Source: Ascaphus truei (lineage: Eukaryota > Chordata > Amphibia > Anura > Ascaphidae). From it: DNA of 64,000 bases. Below, piece by piece: positions 1 through 10,255 of this stretch (positions are counted from its first letter, which is position 1; each line of letters opens with the position of its first letter). The stretch covers positions 219,649,216-219,713,215 of the forward strand of contig CM071568.1 in NCBI GenBank assembly GCA_036426205.1. The letters run 5' to 3'. The position numbers and the translations under genes were made by a program. Below the pieces are notes generated by a model, which made no database searches, had not been told where the DNA came from, and saw only the letters and a program-made list of their open reading frames with translations.

Positions 1-305
1 GTAACAGCCATGTTCTCTTTGTTCTATGTACACTTTAGTATCTTTTTTGAACATAGTACAGTAGATGAGGTTGAAAATAAAATATGTCCATCAAATTCAA
101 CCTATACTAAATTTAGACGATAGATGCTTTATCCTATATTTGTATTTACAGTATTTTGATCCAGAGGAAGACAAACAAAAAAAAACACAGTGAAACCGCA
201 CTCCCTCAGCAGTCAGGGCCTGTGCTTGCCTATCACTGTCCCCCCAAGTCTGCAAACATAGTCAGATCCAGGGTGATGGAAACCCTCGCTGCCACCCACT
301 TAGGG
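1..305. other. No feature recognised
   Basis: AT-rich sequence on the left edge with no coding similarity, repeat structure or RNA gene that I can recognise. Confidence 0.5.
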
Positions 306-690
306 ACAACCCCCTTAAGCCTTTCCTCTGTGTCCCTAGGGATGACAGACTGTAGTGGCGAGCTTCTGTGACCCCTCCCCTTTGGTACAATCTTTTGACA
401 CCCCACTGGGGTTTTCTGTGATGGTGGGCTGTACTTGGACACTATCTTTGCCCCCACTCTGGTACACCCCCCTCTCACTAACCCCCTCAATTTTCCCTTC
501 AGGGTCTCCTGTGACAATGAGCTGTAATGGGAGACTACCTCGGTCCACCACTTTTCTACAACCCCCCCTTGGGTTCTCCGGTGACAAAGGGCTGTAATGG
601 GTCAATCTCTCTGGCTCTCACTTCTCTACAACCGCATCACTAACCCCCTCAGGGCCCCCTGTGATAGGGACCTGTAATTGGAAGTAATCA
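306..690 (+). repeat. Degenerate minisatellite, about 65-95 bp unit
   Basis: Five imperfect units follow each other. Each has a C-rich block (ACCCCC), then a GGG-TCTCC-type block, then GTGA and CTGTAATGG. The best preserved units are around 451-543, 544-611 and 612-690. Open frames here are by-products of the repeat and have no family similarity. Confidence 0.6.
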
Positions 691-917
691 GACTCAGTGA
701 TCAAGCAGATGATACTCCCTTATAAATACAGGCAAGTGGTACTAAGAGCTCTCCATGACAGTCATGACCACTTAGGATCTGAAAAGACTTTAGGATTAGT
801 GAAGGATCGGTTCTATTGACCTCGAATGGCCCATGATGTGGAAGAATACTGAGGGAGATGTGTACCCAGGAGAACCCTGCAAACAAGAGCAGCACCACTG
901 AGTATCACCAGTAGTGG

Positions 918-1238
918 TCACAAAAAGCGGATTGCAGGCACACATCTCATCAGTATAGTAAAGAGATAGGTTGCCGGTGCTCACAGAGATAGGGGAAAAT
1001 CTTGCATAACCCAATAGGTATCATAAGAAGAAGAAAATAACCAGGAACAATGTCTTCATATAAGGTGATTTATTCAGCAAAAAACTACCAACGTTTCAAC
1101 TGCCACGCTGTCTTTGTCAAGGTGGGGGCTGCTCTCACCTTGACAAAGACTGTGTGGCAGTCGAAACGTTGATTTATTTTGCTGAATAAATCACCTTATA
1201 TGAAGACCGTATGTATAACTGGATATTTTCTTCTTCTT
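918..1238 (+). mobile_element. Palindromic non-autonomous insertion with 16 bp target duplication
   Basis: The insert is flanked by identical 16 bp copies of GTATCACCAGTAGTGG at 902-917 and 1239-1254, which places the boundaries exactly inside the integrase remnant. About 100 bp of unique sequence is followed by a near-perfect inverted repeat, arms roughly 1024-1128 and 1137-1238, around an 8-11 base loop. Each arm carries one copy of the hairpin motif ending in CGAAACGTTG. The TTCTTCTT end abuts the right duplication. A target-primed, Penelope-like mechanism would fit, but that is inference. Confidence 0.7.
1138..1171 (+). ncRNA. Hammerhead-like hairpin, diverged (CTTGACAAAG form)
   Basis: CCTTGACAAA is followed by a five-pair stem GACTG/CAGTC around TGTGG, then CGAAACGTTG. 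It matches the layout of the better copies elsewhere in the window, but the core differs (the G8-equivalent reads A), so ribozyme activity is not expected. A mirror copy sits on the minus strand in the left arm of the palindrome. Confidence 0.35.
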
Positions 1239-1499
1239 GTATCACCAGTAGTGGGCCTCTAGATTTAGTTTGTATGGATATTCTATCATTAGAATCAGAC
1301 AGGAGGAACACTGGTAACACCTTAGTGGTTAGGAACCATTTCACCAGGTATGCCCAAGCATTCCCAACGAAAGACCAGCGAGCCACTACTGCCTTTGAGG
1401 TGCTCTGGTACAAGTATTTTATTCACCTGGACTGCCTCCGAGGATCCACTTGGATCAAGGCCGGGGCTTGGAAAGCCATCTTATTAAGGAAATAGTTTT

Positions 1500-2064
1500 T
1501 ACTTGTTTCTTTTATACTTATTATGCAAGGGTATATACTGATAAGTGTGCTTATTTAACAATGTTTAAAAACTGTGGAACAATAAATATAGGGGTAAAGG
1601 CCCCCAATCAACCAGTGCTACAGAGCATATTAATGACCCACTTTTTGATTAAATTGTCTTCCTGCACTTGAACCGGATCACAGGGTGTGATGATGCATGC
1701 TTGAGGCTGTCAGCATTTAACCCCTAGATGGCATAAGGTCTAGAAGAGATATGCAGAGTTGTAAGGGGGAAGTCCTGGAACCCCCCCAAGACCTCTCCAA
1801 AGTCTCTGAACGGAATAAACCTATGTGCCTGGGGCAGCTCTCATGGGGCAGCAATTGTACTCACATATGATGACCGGTTCTGTGTGCTCCAAAGCTGAAG
1901 TAGTAGACAATGTGGAAAACGCTTGTTCCGGTGGGGAGAAGCAGATCAGCGGGCACCACGATGCAGAAAGAATTGAATTAAAGCTGGACTGTGCTGTATA
2001 ACGATTCCTTTATTTCGGCATGGATAAAAAGAGGAGGGGAAGCATACCCCTGCACCTCTAACGC

Positions 2065-2065
<1 letters not shown>
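1500..2065. other. No feature recognised
   Basis: Mixed-composition sequence after the integrase remnant. It may include decayed retroelement DNA, but I see no supportable gene or repeat. Confidence 0.4.
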
Positions 2066-2117
<52 letters not shown>

Positions 2118-2160
2118 GTATATATATGTATATATATGTATATATATATATGTATGTATA
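2066..2160. repeat. TA microsatellite with GTATATAT interruptions
   Basis: Runs of TA about 45 bp long are followed by four near-identical GTATATATAT blocks. Open frames over it are artefacts of the repeat. Confidence 0.95.
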
Positions 2161-2955
2161 AATTGCAGAGAAGGAATGAGAGACTAACTGCTGTTTCTCT
2201 CTTTCTGCCCCTCATACTGTATGATATGATCTGTGTGTCTCTGCCCCGTTCACTCTGCTTGCTTTCTGTTTCTCTTTGTTTCACCCCTTTCCTCTAGTTT
2301 CTTTCTGTCATCTCTTTGTTTCTTGCTGCTTCTTTCCTCTACTTGCTTTGTTTCTTTGGATTTGCTCTTTAAAAAATAAATAAATGTAAGTGCAGACCCT
2401 ACAGCCTAAGCCAACTCCTATACACCAAAGCAAAATTATGACAAGTGAAAGGATAAGTGTATATTTATATGGAGGGGAAATGAAGTTAGAATAAATCCAA
2501 TCCGAGTAGGAAGATGAAATGACGTTGTGTTTCGGTTTCTATTCAGGACACCTACATAGTTACGGTTACATGTGGCAGAATAAACCATAAAGCAAGTGTT
2601 CCCGGGACCCAGATCCGAGGGATCCAGAGACTCACTCTAATCTGAGGTTTCCTGTGAATGTGCCCATCCTTAGTACTACGTATATAATTATTAGATAGCA
2701 ACACTTCTCTTCCATGCCAACATTATTTCTCTATACTAACTCGAGAGAGATGTGCGTGTAACAATTTTTCGAGTTTATTCTTACTTGTTTTAAACCATAA
2801 TTTTTTTCTCTAATTCAATGAATTGTAAATTTTAATATTACAACACACAATGCAGAGTAAAAAGCCACAGGTCTTCCCAGAACTGCATGTGTTAAATAGG
2901 AGGAGGAGTCAGAAAAATAATTTTCAGCATGATCAGATTTGCTGCTTAGTAGCAA
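2161..2955. other. No feature recognised; pyrimidine-rich start
   Basis: The first 200 bases are rich in TCTCTTTCTG-type sequence. The remainder is unremarkable AT-rich DNA without coding similarity. Confidence 0.4.
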
Positions 2956-3560
2956 ATTGTTTAAACGTAATATATTTATTGAAAAATGTAATGTCCCCTC
3001 AACCGTCTGCCACCACTGTGCATTTCAGCCTTGCTTTCAATGCTTCCACCAACAGGAACAATACAGTCATGCTTCTATGCAGGAGGCTCCAGGGTGACCG
3101 TTGGGTGCACTCTGATTTTACAAACTGTCATATGGCGAGATAGTGGTTGGTTTCAATGCTGTCACCTATTCAGTCAGCCCAGATGAACTAGAATCACCAT
3201 TTCAGTTATATCATAGCTTTGGGCGAGAACATGTCACCCTCTTTATTTCAAGCTCGAAACAAGCTGCTTAGACAGATGCTAACTGTGGTCCTCCTCGCCA
3301 TGTTCTGTAGAGTGGCCTTTGTCTGGGTTAATTGAGCCCCCACTCCATTTAATAGGCTGTTGAAGTCTTATTGAAACAGAGCTAGTGCCGCAGGTTAAAT
3401 ACATTGCAGTGCTCTTGTTAATCCCCTCATTAACAAAGCTGTAAAGCTTGTTGAGAGCTGTGAGTTTGCATATATTAACAGGGAGCTCTTCACTCAAGTG
3501 CTATCAATAAAATGACAATGCCAGTTTGCAAATAGTGAAATCAACACTGACACAGAGCTA
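2956..3560. other. Possible conserved non-coding element
   Basis: This stretch lacks microsatellites and recognisable transposon sequence, is balanced in composition, and is dense in homeodomain-type TTAATT and TTAATCC motifs plus a TTTGCATA octamer-like site near 3465. Reading frames are broken, so it is not coding. Its texture resembles vertebrate developmental enhancers. This is a judgement of style only and depends on cross-species alignment. Confidence 0.25.
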
Positions 3561-4929
3561 CATACCTTTATTAAATATATAAACAGCTAAATAACTGATT
3601 TTATGTTCACAATTGAAGTATGAAAAGACAGTTTTTAAGAGATGTCTTATGGAAAGAATTGAAATAAAGTGCAATGCACAATGAAGGTTCTGTGAGATTT
3701 AATTTTCACATCAAACCAGTGAGTGAAACAAAGCTTGGTGACAGAAATAAGGACTCAAAAATGATTTAATTAACCATGGCTAGACAGCATTCATAAGAAT
3801 CAAAGAAAACAAATGTATTTTGAACAGATCCAGAAAAATAGGTATGAAAACAAAGAGTTATTGTTAAAGTGTGTACCAAAGACTCAAAGTAAAGAAAATA
3901 AACGTTGCCATTAGAAAGTGGGTGGTTCAGCAAAGAATGAATGTATACCAGAGGCGACCACATTTTTTTTGTACCCACCGCCTATGTTCAACATGGGAAA
4001 GTGCATATTTTGAATGGAAGAACATACTGAATTCCCATTGAATGTACTGCATTTGGAAGAAGTGATTATAGGTACACAATCTTAACATACTCAAAACCCT
4101 ATCTTGACATGGTTGCAGGCTTGATATGTTTTGCCCAAAAAGTTGAACTAAATTACCCATACTTAAGAAAAGAAAAACATATAGAAATGAATTCAATAAT
4201 TTGTCATATAGGCTGTGCACTGGGGCTTCTTTGATTAAAGAATTGATTACAGTCCCAGGTTACATTTATCAGTATTTTACTTCAACATTGCAATATCAAT
4301 TTTTTTAACACACATTTATATTTTTTTCAGCTTCAACTATGCTGCCTTTCCCCTGGAAAACGTAATCTTTGATACATTCCTTTGTTGCTGCATACCAAAC
4401 GGCATTTGATTTACAGTACAACAAAATATTCCGCACTCACCTCACCTCCTGGTTTAAGTTTTGCAAAGAATTTCAGCCTGGCAGTATTCAATATTTTTTT
4501 GAATATTTATTTCCAAACATATGTAATATGTAAGATGCAACTGCTTTAGATTAACCTCAGAGGGGGAAAAAAATAGAAAAGAAAAAGCTGAATCATCACA
4601 GGAATGAACTTGTGAATATCAAGTTTAGAACTTGTGACTAACACCTTAGTTCGATGTGAGGTTTTTTTTATACCCATATTTAAATATGTACTGTATTAGT
4701 AGGGAAATATTCATAAAGCTATTGTTAACAAAATATATAAATTCAGGAAAAAATTATGTATTGTGTTTACCTTAAGATTAGTTACATAATGCATATATTT
4801 TAAATTAAAAATATAAAATAACTATATACTTATTTTTAGGCACTAATTGGCAAATCAAATATGGTAGGCTTTGCATGAAACACCACTGTTTTGGCTTTAA
4901 ATTGAGCATTCATTTCATGATGTATCTCT
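3561..4929. other. AT-rich intergenic DNA, no gene seen
   Basis: Long AT-rich sequence with many stops on both strands. Open frames on the minus strand at 3766-4220 show no family features. Confidence 0.5.
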
Positions 4930-5291
4930 AAGGCTGCGGTCCCAGTCAGCACTGTAGCACGCGCACCCGGCAGGGGGGGGAGGGCGCGTGCACAGCGCTT
5001 TACAGTGATCTGCGGTTTTTGGAGAGTGGGAGAGATTGCGATGGGAGGGGGCGTGGCGGGGGTTTCACGGGGGCGTGGCCATGACCTCACGCGGCTGTTT
5101 CGCTCTTATTGGCTGAACCTCCGTCGCAAGTTTCAAATACAATTTTTTTGTATTTGTGAAAACGTGCAGTACAGCGCGGCTGCCAAATGCTCACCGAGGC
5201 AAGTACTGGGCCCGTCTGATTGGGGGGCAGTGCTTGTGCGCACAGCGCATGCCGAGGTGTGTGCTGTAGGACGCACTGGGACCACAGCCTT
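4930..5291 (+). mobile_element. GC-rich MITE with AAGGCTGCGGTCCCAGT-type termini
   Basis: The element begins AAGGCTGCGGTCCCAGT and ends ACTGGGACCACAGCCTT, giving imperfect 17 bp terminal inverted repeats next to TAA-like flanks. The interior is CpG-rich (GGGGGCGTGG, ATTGGCTGAAC) in an AT-rich neighbourhood. A second, reverse-oriented member lies at 6462-6777 and shares the ATTGGCTGAAC block. The superfamily is uncertain; a 3 bp TTA/TAA duplication would fit PIF/Harbinger. Confidence 0.65.
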
Positions 5292-6007
5292 ACTGTCAAA
5301 TACAGATGTAGCAGGCGTTATTTCAGTAATTGCTAATGCATTTAGAATGACCGTTGCTCCTGCTGGCGTGTTGTGTGTCCAGCTGCAACGCACCAGCAGA
5401 AGCAATAACAACAGCTTCACCCAGTGGCCGAACTAGGCTCTACGAGTAGGGCATGAGCCCTGGGCGCAGCCTGATAGTGGGCACAGAAATCCCCCACGCC
5501 GCCTGAGTTGCAGCAGTGATTTAACCTGTCAGTCACTGTGATCGACAACAGCATGCTTGATCCTTCTTATTTGCTGCAACATCAAAGCTGAATTGGGCTC
5601 TGTGACCAGTTGTGACTGACAGAGTAAGTCACTATCGCTCTATGAGGCTGGGGGGGGGGAGGGTTGTATCATAGGCATAGGTGCATGGGGGCAGTCACAG
5701 CTCAAAACACCAGAAGTAGTGGCTGTCTGCATCTTTTAAACGTTATCTTCTGTTGACCAAGAGGCTTTGGCACAACCTGGATGAATACTGTCAATGAAGT
5801 TAGTGGAGATCTTTTCTTTCCTAATTATATTCAATTATCCTCCCCATGCATTTCTTGTACTTTGTACCTTGTTTTGTTTGAACTGTGCGGTGTACTGCTT
5901 GAGCTGAAGAGAGTTTATTGTACTGCAACTGCATGGTGACAAGTGTGTACATGCTGTGTGTAAGTGTGCTTTGTCAGTGTCTGTCAGTATGATCTGGCCG
6001 GGAGAAC
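5292..6007. other. No gene seen
   Basis: Ordinary sequence with a short G-run near 5649. It contains a passage resembling general repeat debris (5420-5480), but nothing supportable. Confidence 0.4.
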
Positions 6008-6235
6008 AAGAGTGAGAGGGGGGGGGGGGGAAGAGAGAAAGGAGGGGGGGGGGGGGAAAGAGGTATGGGTCGAGAAAGAGGAGGGGGAAAGAGGGTTGGA
6101 AGAAAGAGGATGGGGAGAAGAGAGAGAGAGGGTGGGGAAAGAGTTGGGGAGATAAAGAGGGGAGGGAGAGGTGAAAGAGGATGGGATGGGGAGAGATATG
6201 GGTGAAAGAAAGAGGGAAGAAAAGGACATATTGGG
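6008..6235 (+). repeat. Polypurine GA/GGGGA tract, about 225 bp
   Basis: The plus strand is almost purely G and A, including G-runs of ten or more, with scattered single pyrimidines. The serine/proline-rich frames on the minus strand come from this composition. Such tracts can form triplex or G-quadruplex DNA. Confidence 0.9.
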
Positions 6236-6461
6236 ACATATGTAAGCTTGAGGGTTATATTTACTAAACAATGCTAAGCAATATAGAGACATAAAAGCCA
6301 ATATTTTTAAAACAATTGCTATTCCACAATACTACTTCTCATGCTATAAGACACCTTATATATCCCAATAAAGTGGATGGACCAAAAGATGACTTCAGGA
6401 GCTGGAAGATGTCTTGTGGAATTGCACCTCTTAGAAAGCATGGACCACAGTATCTGATGAC

Positions 6462-6777
6462 TTAGGCCTTGCCCCCGCTGCCTACTACAGCGTCCACTGT
6501 GGCGGACGCTGCACGGACAAGAGCCCTCCCCGCAATGGCGCCGGGCCCTCTGCAAGGGGGGGTCGCAGCGCTCGCGTCAAGCGATTAGGCACGCCCCCCG
6601 GCGGTTCAGCCAATGAGGGTGAACCTGCCGGGTGACATCATGGCTGCGCCCCCGTCACTCCTCCGCCACGCCCCCCCCTGGTCTCTCCTCCTGCAGTGAG
6701 CTGCACACCGGGGAATCGGCTGAACGCGCCGCCAAAAGCGCGGGCGCGCGTTACAGCGGAGTGACCGGGGCCTTAGC
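6462..6777 (-). mobile_element. Second copy of the GC-rich MITE
   Basis: It starts TTAGGCCTTGCCCCCGCTG and ends GGGGCCTTAG, imperfect inverted ends related to those at 4930-5291. It carries the reverse-oriented GTTCAGCCAATGAG block. The interior is GC-rich and contains GCGCGGGCGCGCG. It is about 46 bp shorter than the first copy. Confidence 0.6.
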
Positions 6778-7039
6778 CTTAGCTGTGCTTATAAATATCA
6801 CCTTGAGACTCTTAACAGAGCTTATATTTCTAATCAAAGCTGGTCGGATACTTGTTATTGAAAACATACTTGAAGCGATACCATCTTTTACTGTCAGCAG
6901 ACTGTCAGGACCCAAGTACAGAGACTGCTTCCTTCTAAGCAGCTCTTTAGCACTCAGCTGCACTGACTGCAAAATATGACCTCCATCACCTATAAAAAGG
7001 CTTCTCAACAACTTTGCTTGCTGGAGTGAGATTGTGTGC

Positions 7040-7480
7040 ATTTCCTGCTATTACATATCCTTTGACATCCTGATTCCTGATCGCTACTTGTTTCTGATTA
7101 CTCTCTGCCTGCTGTTGCCCTGACCCTGGTTCATCTGACTATTCTCCTGTTTGCTTCCTGCTATGAACCCGGGTTGTCTAATGATTCTCCTGCTTGCTGC
7201 AGGCATTCACCCTGATTTGCCTGACTACCCCTTTTGCCTGCTCCTCCCAGAAACTCTCTGGTGCCTATTGCACCACAGATCTGAACCCCTAACTCCAGCT
7301 ATGCTTGCTTACCCCATGTGCTTCTACACTACTGACTCTCCCCGTGGATATCCTGACTTAGCCTGACACAGACTTGAAGCAAGACCGTCTCTTATGGATA
7401 GCAGACTTGAAGCAAGACCATCTCTGACAGACAGCAGACTTAAACAAGACCGTCTTTGTGTGACTGCCACTTCTAATGGC
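7040..7480 (+). repeat. LTR-like pyrimidine-rich segment and a 31-36 bp tandem triplet
   Basis: TATAAAAAGG at about 6990 precedes a long CT-rich stretch, the style of the LTR-like segments at 25.7 and 21 kb in this window. At 7371-7462 a unit containing AGACTTGAAGCAAGACCGTCT occurs three times (third copy diverged). No paired LTR or internal coding sequence was found. Confidence 0.35.
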
Positions 7481-8055
7481 TCTTGCAGAGGACTTCTCGC
7501 TCCAATTCATCTGCTACTCAATTGACAAAAAAATCTACTTGGCATTGTGCCATTTCCTCTTCCATGTCATTGCCAAGATCTGCATCTAGTACAGCATCAT
7601 TGAGGTCCAGCACCTCCCCTTGGCGCAGTCCTCATAATTCTGACTGTATCCTATGGCATCTCTCTTTTGTAGTTTGCAGATTGATATTGTTGGGTCTCTC
7701 TCAGTGTGCAATATCAAATACCGGTCTGCCTCATTCTCTCCACAGAGAGATAATAGCGACTGCTTTCATGGTAAAGAAACTTGTTTGGACCACGTGGGCG
7801 TGGTAGTATGATTGAATTCCGGTTGATTTTCTCAACCGTAACTTGGTTCTTCTATTCTGCATCTTGTGGAAAGCAGATTGTAGCACTGCAATGGCATCGC
7901 ACATATGTTTATAGGAACATACAGCTGTCTTATTTATGATGTAGGATCTATATCTTGACTGAATCACACAAAACAAGGTAGTGATAGGCTACCGCTCACC
8001 ATAAATTTTGAATAAAATAGGCTGGTAAATAGGAATAGGGTGCATACGGGATAGG

Positions 8056-8168
8056 TGATTAAGCTGAAAAGGGTGGTAGGTCACAGAGGTGGCCTTAAAG
8101 ACTCCTATTTGCACTCGCTTGACCAGTTAACTTGGGCTAGGAAAAATTCAATCCTTGGAGATAACTCC
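8056..8168 (+). repeat. Inverted copy of the Penelope frame start
   Basis: About 112 bases on the plus strand match the reverse complement of 11745-11863, i.e. the first preserved codons of the element's frame, with a few differences. Homology stops abruptly after GGAGATAACT. Such inverted fragments arise during Penelope-like integration. Confidence 0.85.
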
Positions 8169-8702
8169 ATAGCCCTACATGTACAATTATAAAATCACAT
8201 TTATTAAACATATATACAAAAGAGACCTAATGTCTAAAAATGCCACTATGTGGCTCCAGGGAACACAGAGGAAACACAGGGGTAGGGGAAATTGGCTGTT
8301 AGAGTATATTCCGTTATTGGGAGACTGCTACTGAGTGTGCTGTCGTATTAGTTTTGTTAGTACTTTCCTAGGTGGGACTCCTATGTAATGTCCCTCTACC
8401 TTCCTTCAGTAAGGTGCGAGGTGCTCCCATGGAGACACCCCGCTATACAAAACTGTTAGCAACCTGAGCGTCACTACGTTTAGCGTGGCGCCGCTATAAA
8501 TTATTGGAGCAAGATTGTCAGTATGCCGCTTTAAATGCTGTTTGCAATGCTGTCTAAATGCATTCACCAATGTATATATAGCCAGAGAGAGCGTGCTCCC
8601 TTCAGTTGTTCATACGACCTGTCAGTCTCGCCAAACTCTCAGCTTCCCACTTTGCGTTCCTCCGCGGCTCCGGATGACGTCACCGGAAGTGCGTCATCAC
8701 GT

Positions 8703-8745
8703 ACCAACGCACGTTTCACGCTCGTAGGCGCTTCGTCAGGGTAAT
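8703..8745 (-). ncRNA. Hammerhead-like hairpin inside the Penelope element
   Basis: Read on the minus strand: outer stem TACC, core CTGACGAA, inner stem GCGC/GCGT, then GAAACGTGCGTT and the outer partner GGTA. Layout and conserved bases match the hammerhead core CUGANGA...GAAA...NUH (cleavage triplet GUU). There is one extra A before stem II compared with the textbook core, as in every copy in this window. An ACGTCA/CCGGAAGT promoter-like cluster lies just downstream on the same strand (8690-8672). Confidence 0.5.
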
Positions 8746-8976
8746 GGGAGTGACATCACTAGTCTCCTCCCTACTATAAGTGCTGGTTGGTTGGGGGCGT
8801 GTAGCATTTCCCAACCAATCCCAGTGTTATATGGATAGTAGGACAGCTGTATTTGATCCCCGTTAAGGGTGAGTGTATTATGCGTCCTGCTAACAGTGAT
8901 TCAAGTTACCTTGGTAACGTATCCGAATCAACATATGAGGTATTATACTGTCTCATAAGGGGCAGAAATGATTGTA

Positions 8977-10222
8977 CATAGTCAGCACAGGGTGTACTGC
9001 GTGCGTGTTATGGTAAAGTATTGTGAAGGATGTATATACACTGGGACATATTCTGTCATTAAGATCAGATTAAGCTGCTGTGTTAGATATTATGGGTTGG
9101 TTCAAGGTGTTGTTATATATCCCCTAGGGTGATCGTCAGCGATGGGTAGGTTATCTCAGATGATGTTAGTGATGGTATATAGCTACATATATATATATGT
9201 GCGTGTCTAGTGTAGGAGTGTACTTCTTACTGAGGTCCGCCTCTAAAGTCAATGCGGACTTGGGGAGTATAAGACTCTATTTAACTACCCCAATGTCCTG
9301 TTCTCTCATTGTTGGTGTAGGAGTGTAAGCTTCTACTAAGGTCCGCCTCTAAAGTCAATACGAACTTCCAGGAGTTTAGGACTCTATTTAACTGACTCAT
9401 TGTCCTGTTCACTCTTTGTTAGTGTCTTGCGAGTGGATCTAGTAAGCACCCCATCCCTATGTGTTCAATGAATATGTAGGATCAGGGGTCACTACAGATA
9501 GTCCCCACCATCTTAACTTCCTTTGTCAAATATCACTGATCCTTGCTGACTTGTCACTATGGGTCATGTATCACAGCAACCCCATCCTTGTACATAGTAC
9601 ATAGTCAGCACAGGGTCTACTGCGTGCGTGTTATGGTAAAGTATTGTGAAGGATGTATATACACTGGGACATATTCTGTCATTGGGATCAGATTAAGCTG
9701 CTGTGTTAGATGTTATAGGTTGGTTCAAGGTGTTGTTATATATCCCCTAGGGTGATCGTCAGCGATAGGTAGGTTATGTCAGATGATGTTAGTGATGGTA
9801 TATAGCTACATATATATATATGTGCGTGTCTAGTGTAGGAGTGTACTTCTTACTGAGGTCCGCCTCTAAAGTCAATACGGACTTGGGGAGTATAAGACTC
9901 TATTTAACTACCCCAATGTCCTGTTCTCTCATTGTTGGTGTAGGAGTGTAAGCTTCTACTAAGGTCCGCCTCTAAAGTCAATACGAACTTCCAGGAGTTT
10001 AGGACTCCATTTAACTGACTCATTGTCCTGTTCACTCTTTGTTAGTGTCTTGCGAGTGGATCTAGTAAGCACCCCATCCCTATGTGTTCAATGAATATGT
10101 AGGATCAGGGGTCACTACAGATAGTCCCCACCATCTTAGCTTCCTTTGTCAAATATCACTGATCCTTGCTGACTTGACACTATGGGTCATGTATCACAGC
10201 AACCCCATTCTTGTATCCAAAT
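8977..10222 (-). repeat. Two tandem 623 bp repeats (Penelope terminal repeats)
   Basis: Units 8977-9599 and 9600-10222 are nearly identical with a constant offset of 623 bp; differences are single bases. They start just after the element's stop codon. Each unit contains two internal related blocks, GTCCGCCTCTAAAGTCAAT with neighbours, about 100 bp apart. They correspond to the LTR-like direct repeats of Penelope elements in head-to-tail arrangement. Confidence 0.9.
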
Positions 10223-10255
10223 TTTAACCATATCTGTGACAGACATGTATAGTCC

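Larger units (their letters stand above)
712..1494 (+). pseudogene. Ty3/gypsy integrase remnant, split by an insertion
   Basis: Two blocks of retrotransposon integrase sequence lie in the same orientation. The left block (about 712-917) resembles the H2C2 zinc-binding region, with an ALHDxxDHLGSEKTLGLV-like stretch followed by stop codons. The right block (about 1239-1494) resembles the start of the catalytic core, with PLDLVCMDxLSLE and HFTRYAQAFPTKDQ, the first catalytic aspartate being in CMD. A 321 bp insertion (918-1238) with a 16 bp target duplication separates them. Stops and loss of frame make the copy dead. No LTRs can be paired with it. Confidence 0.75.

Noticed and set aside
5005..5436. 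143-codon frame in the GC-rich region
   Set aside because: It runs through the MITE and out the other side, with no family similarity.
5835..6301. Serine/proline-rich minus-strand frames of 105-134 codons
   Set aside because: They arise from the polypurine tract; no start context, domain or neighbouring exon supports them.
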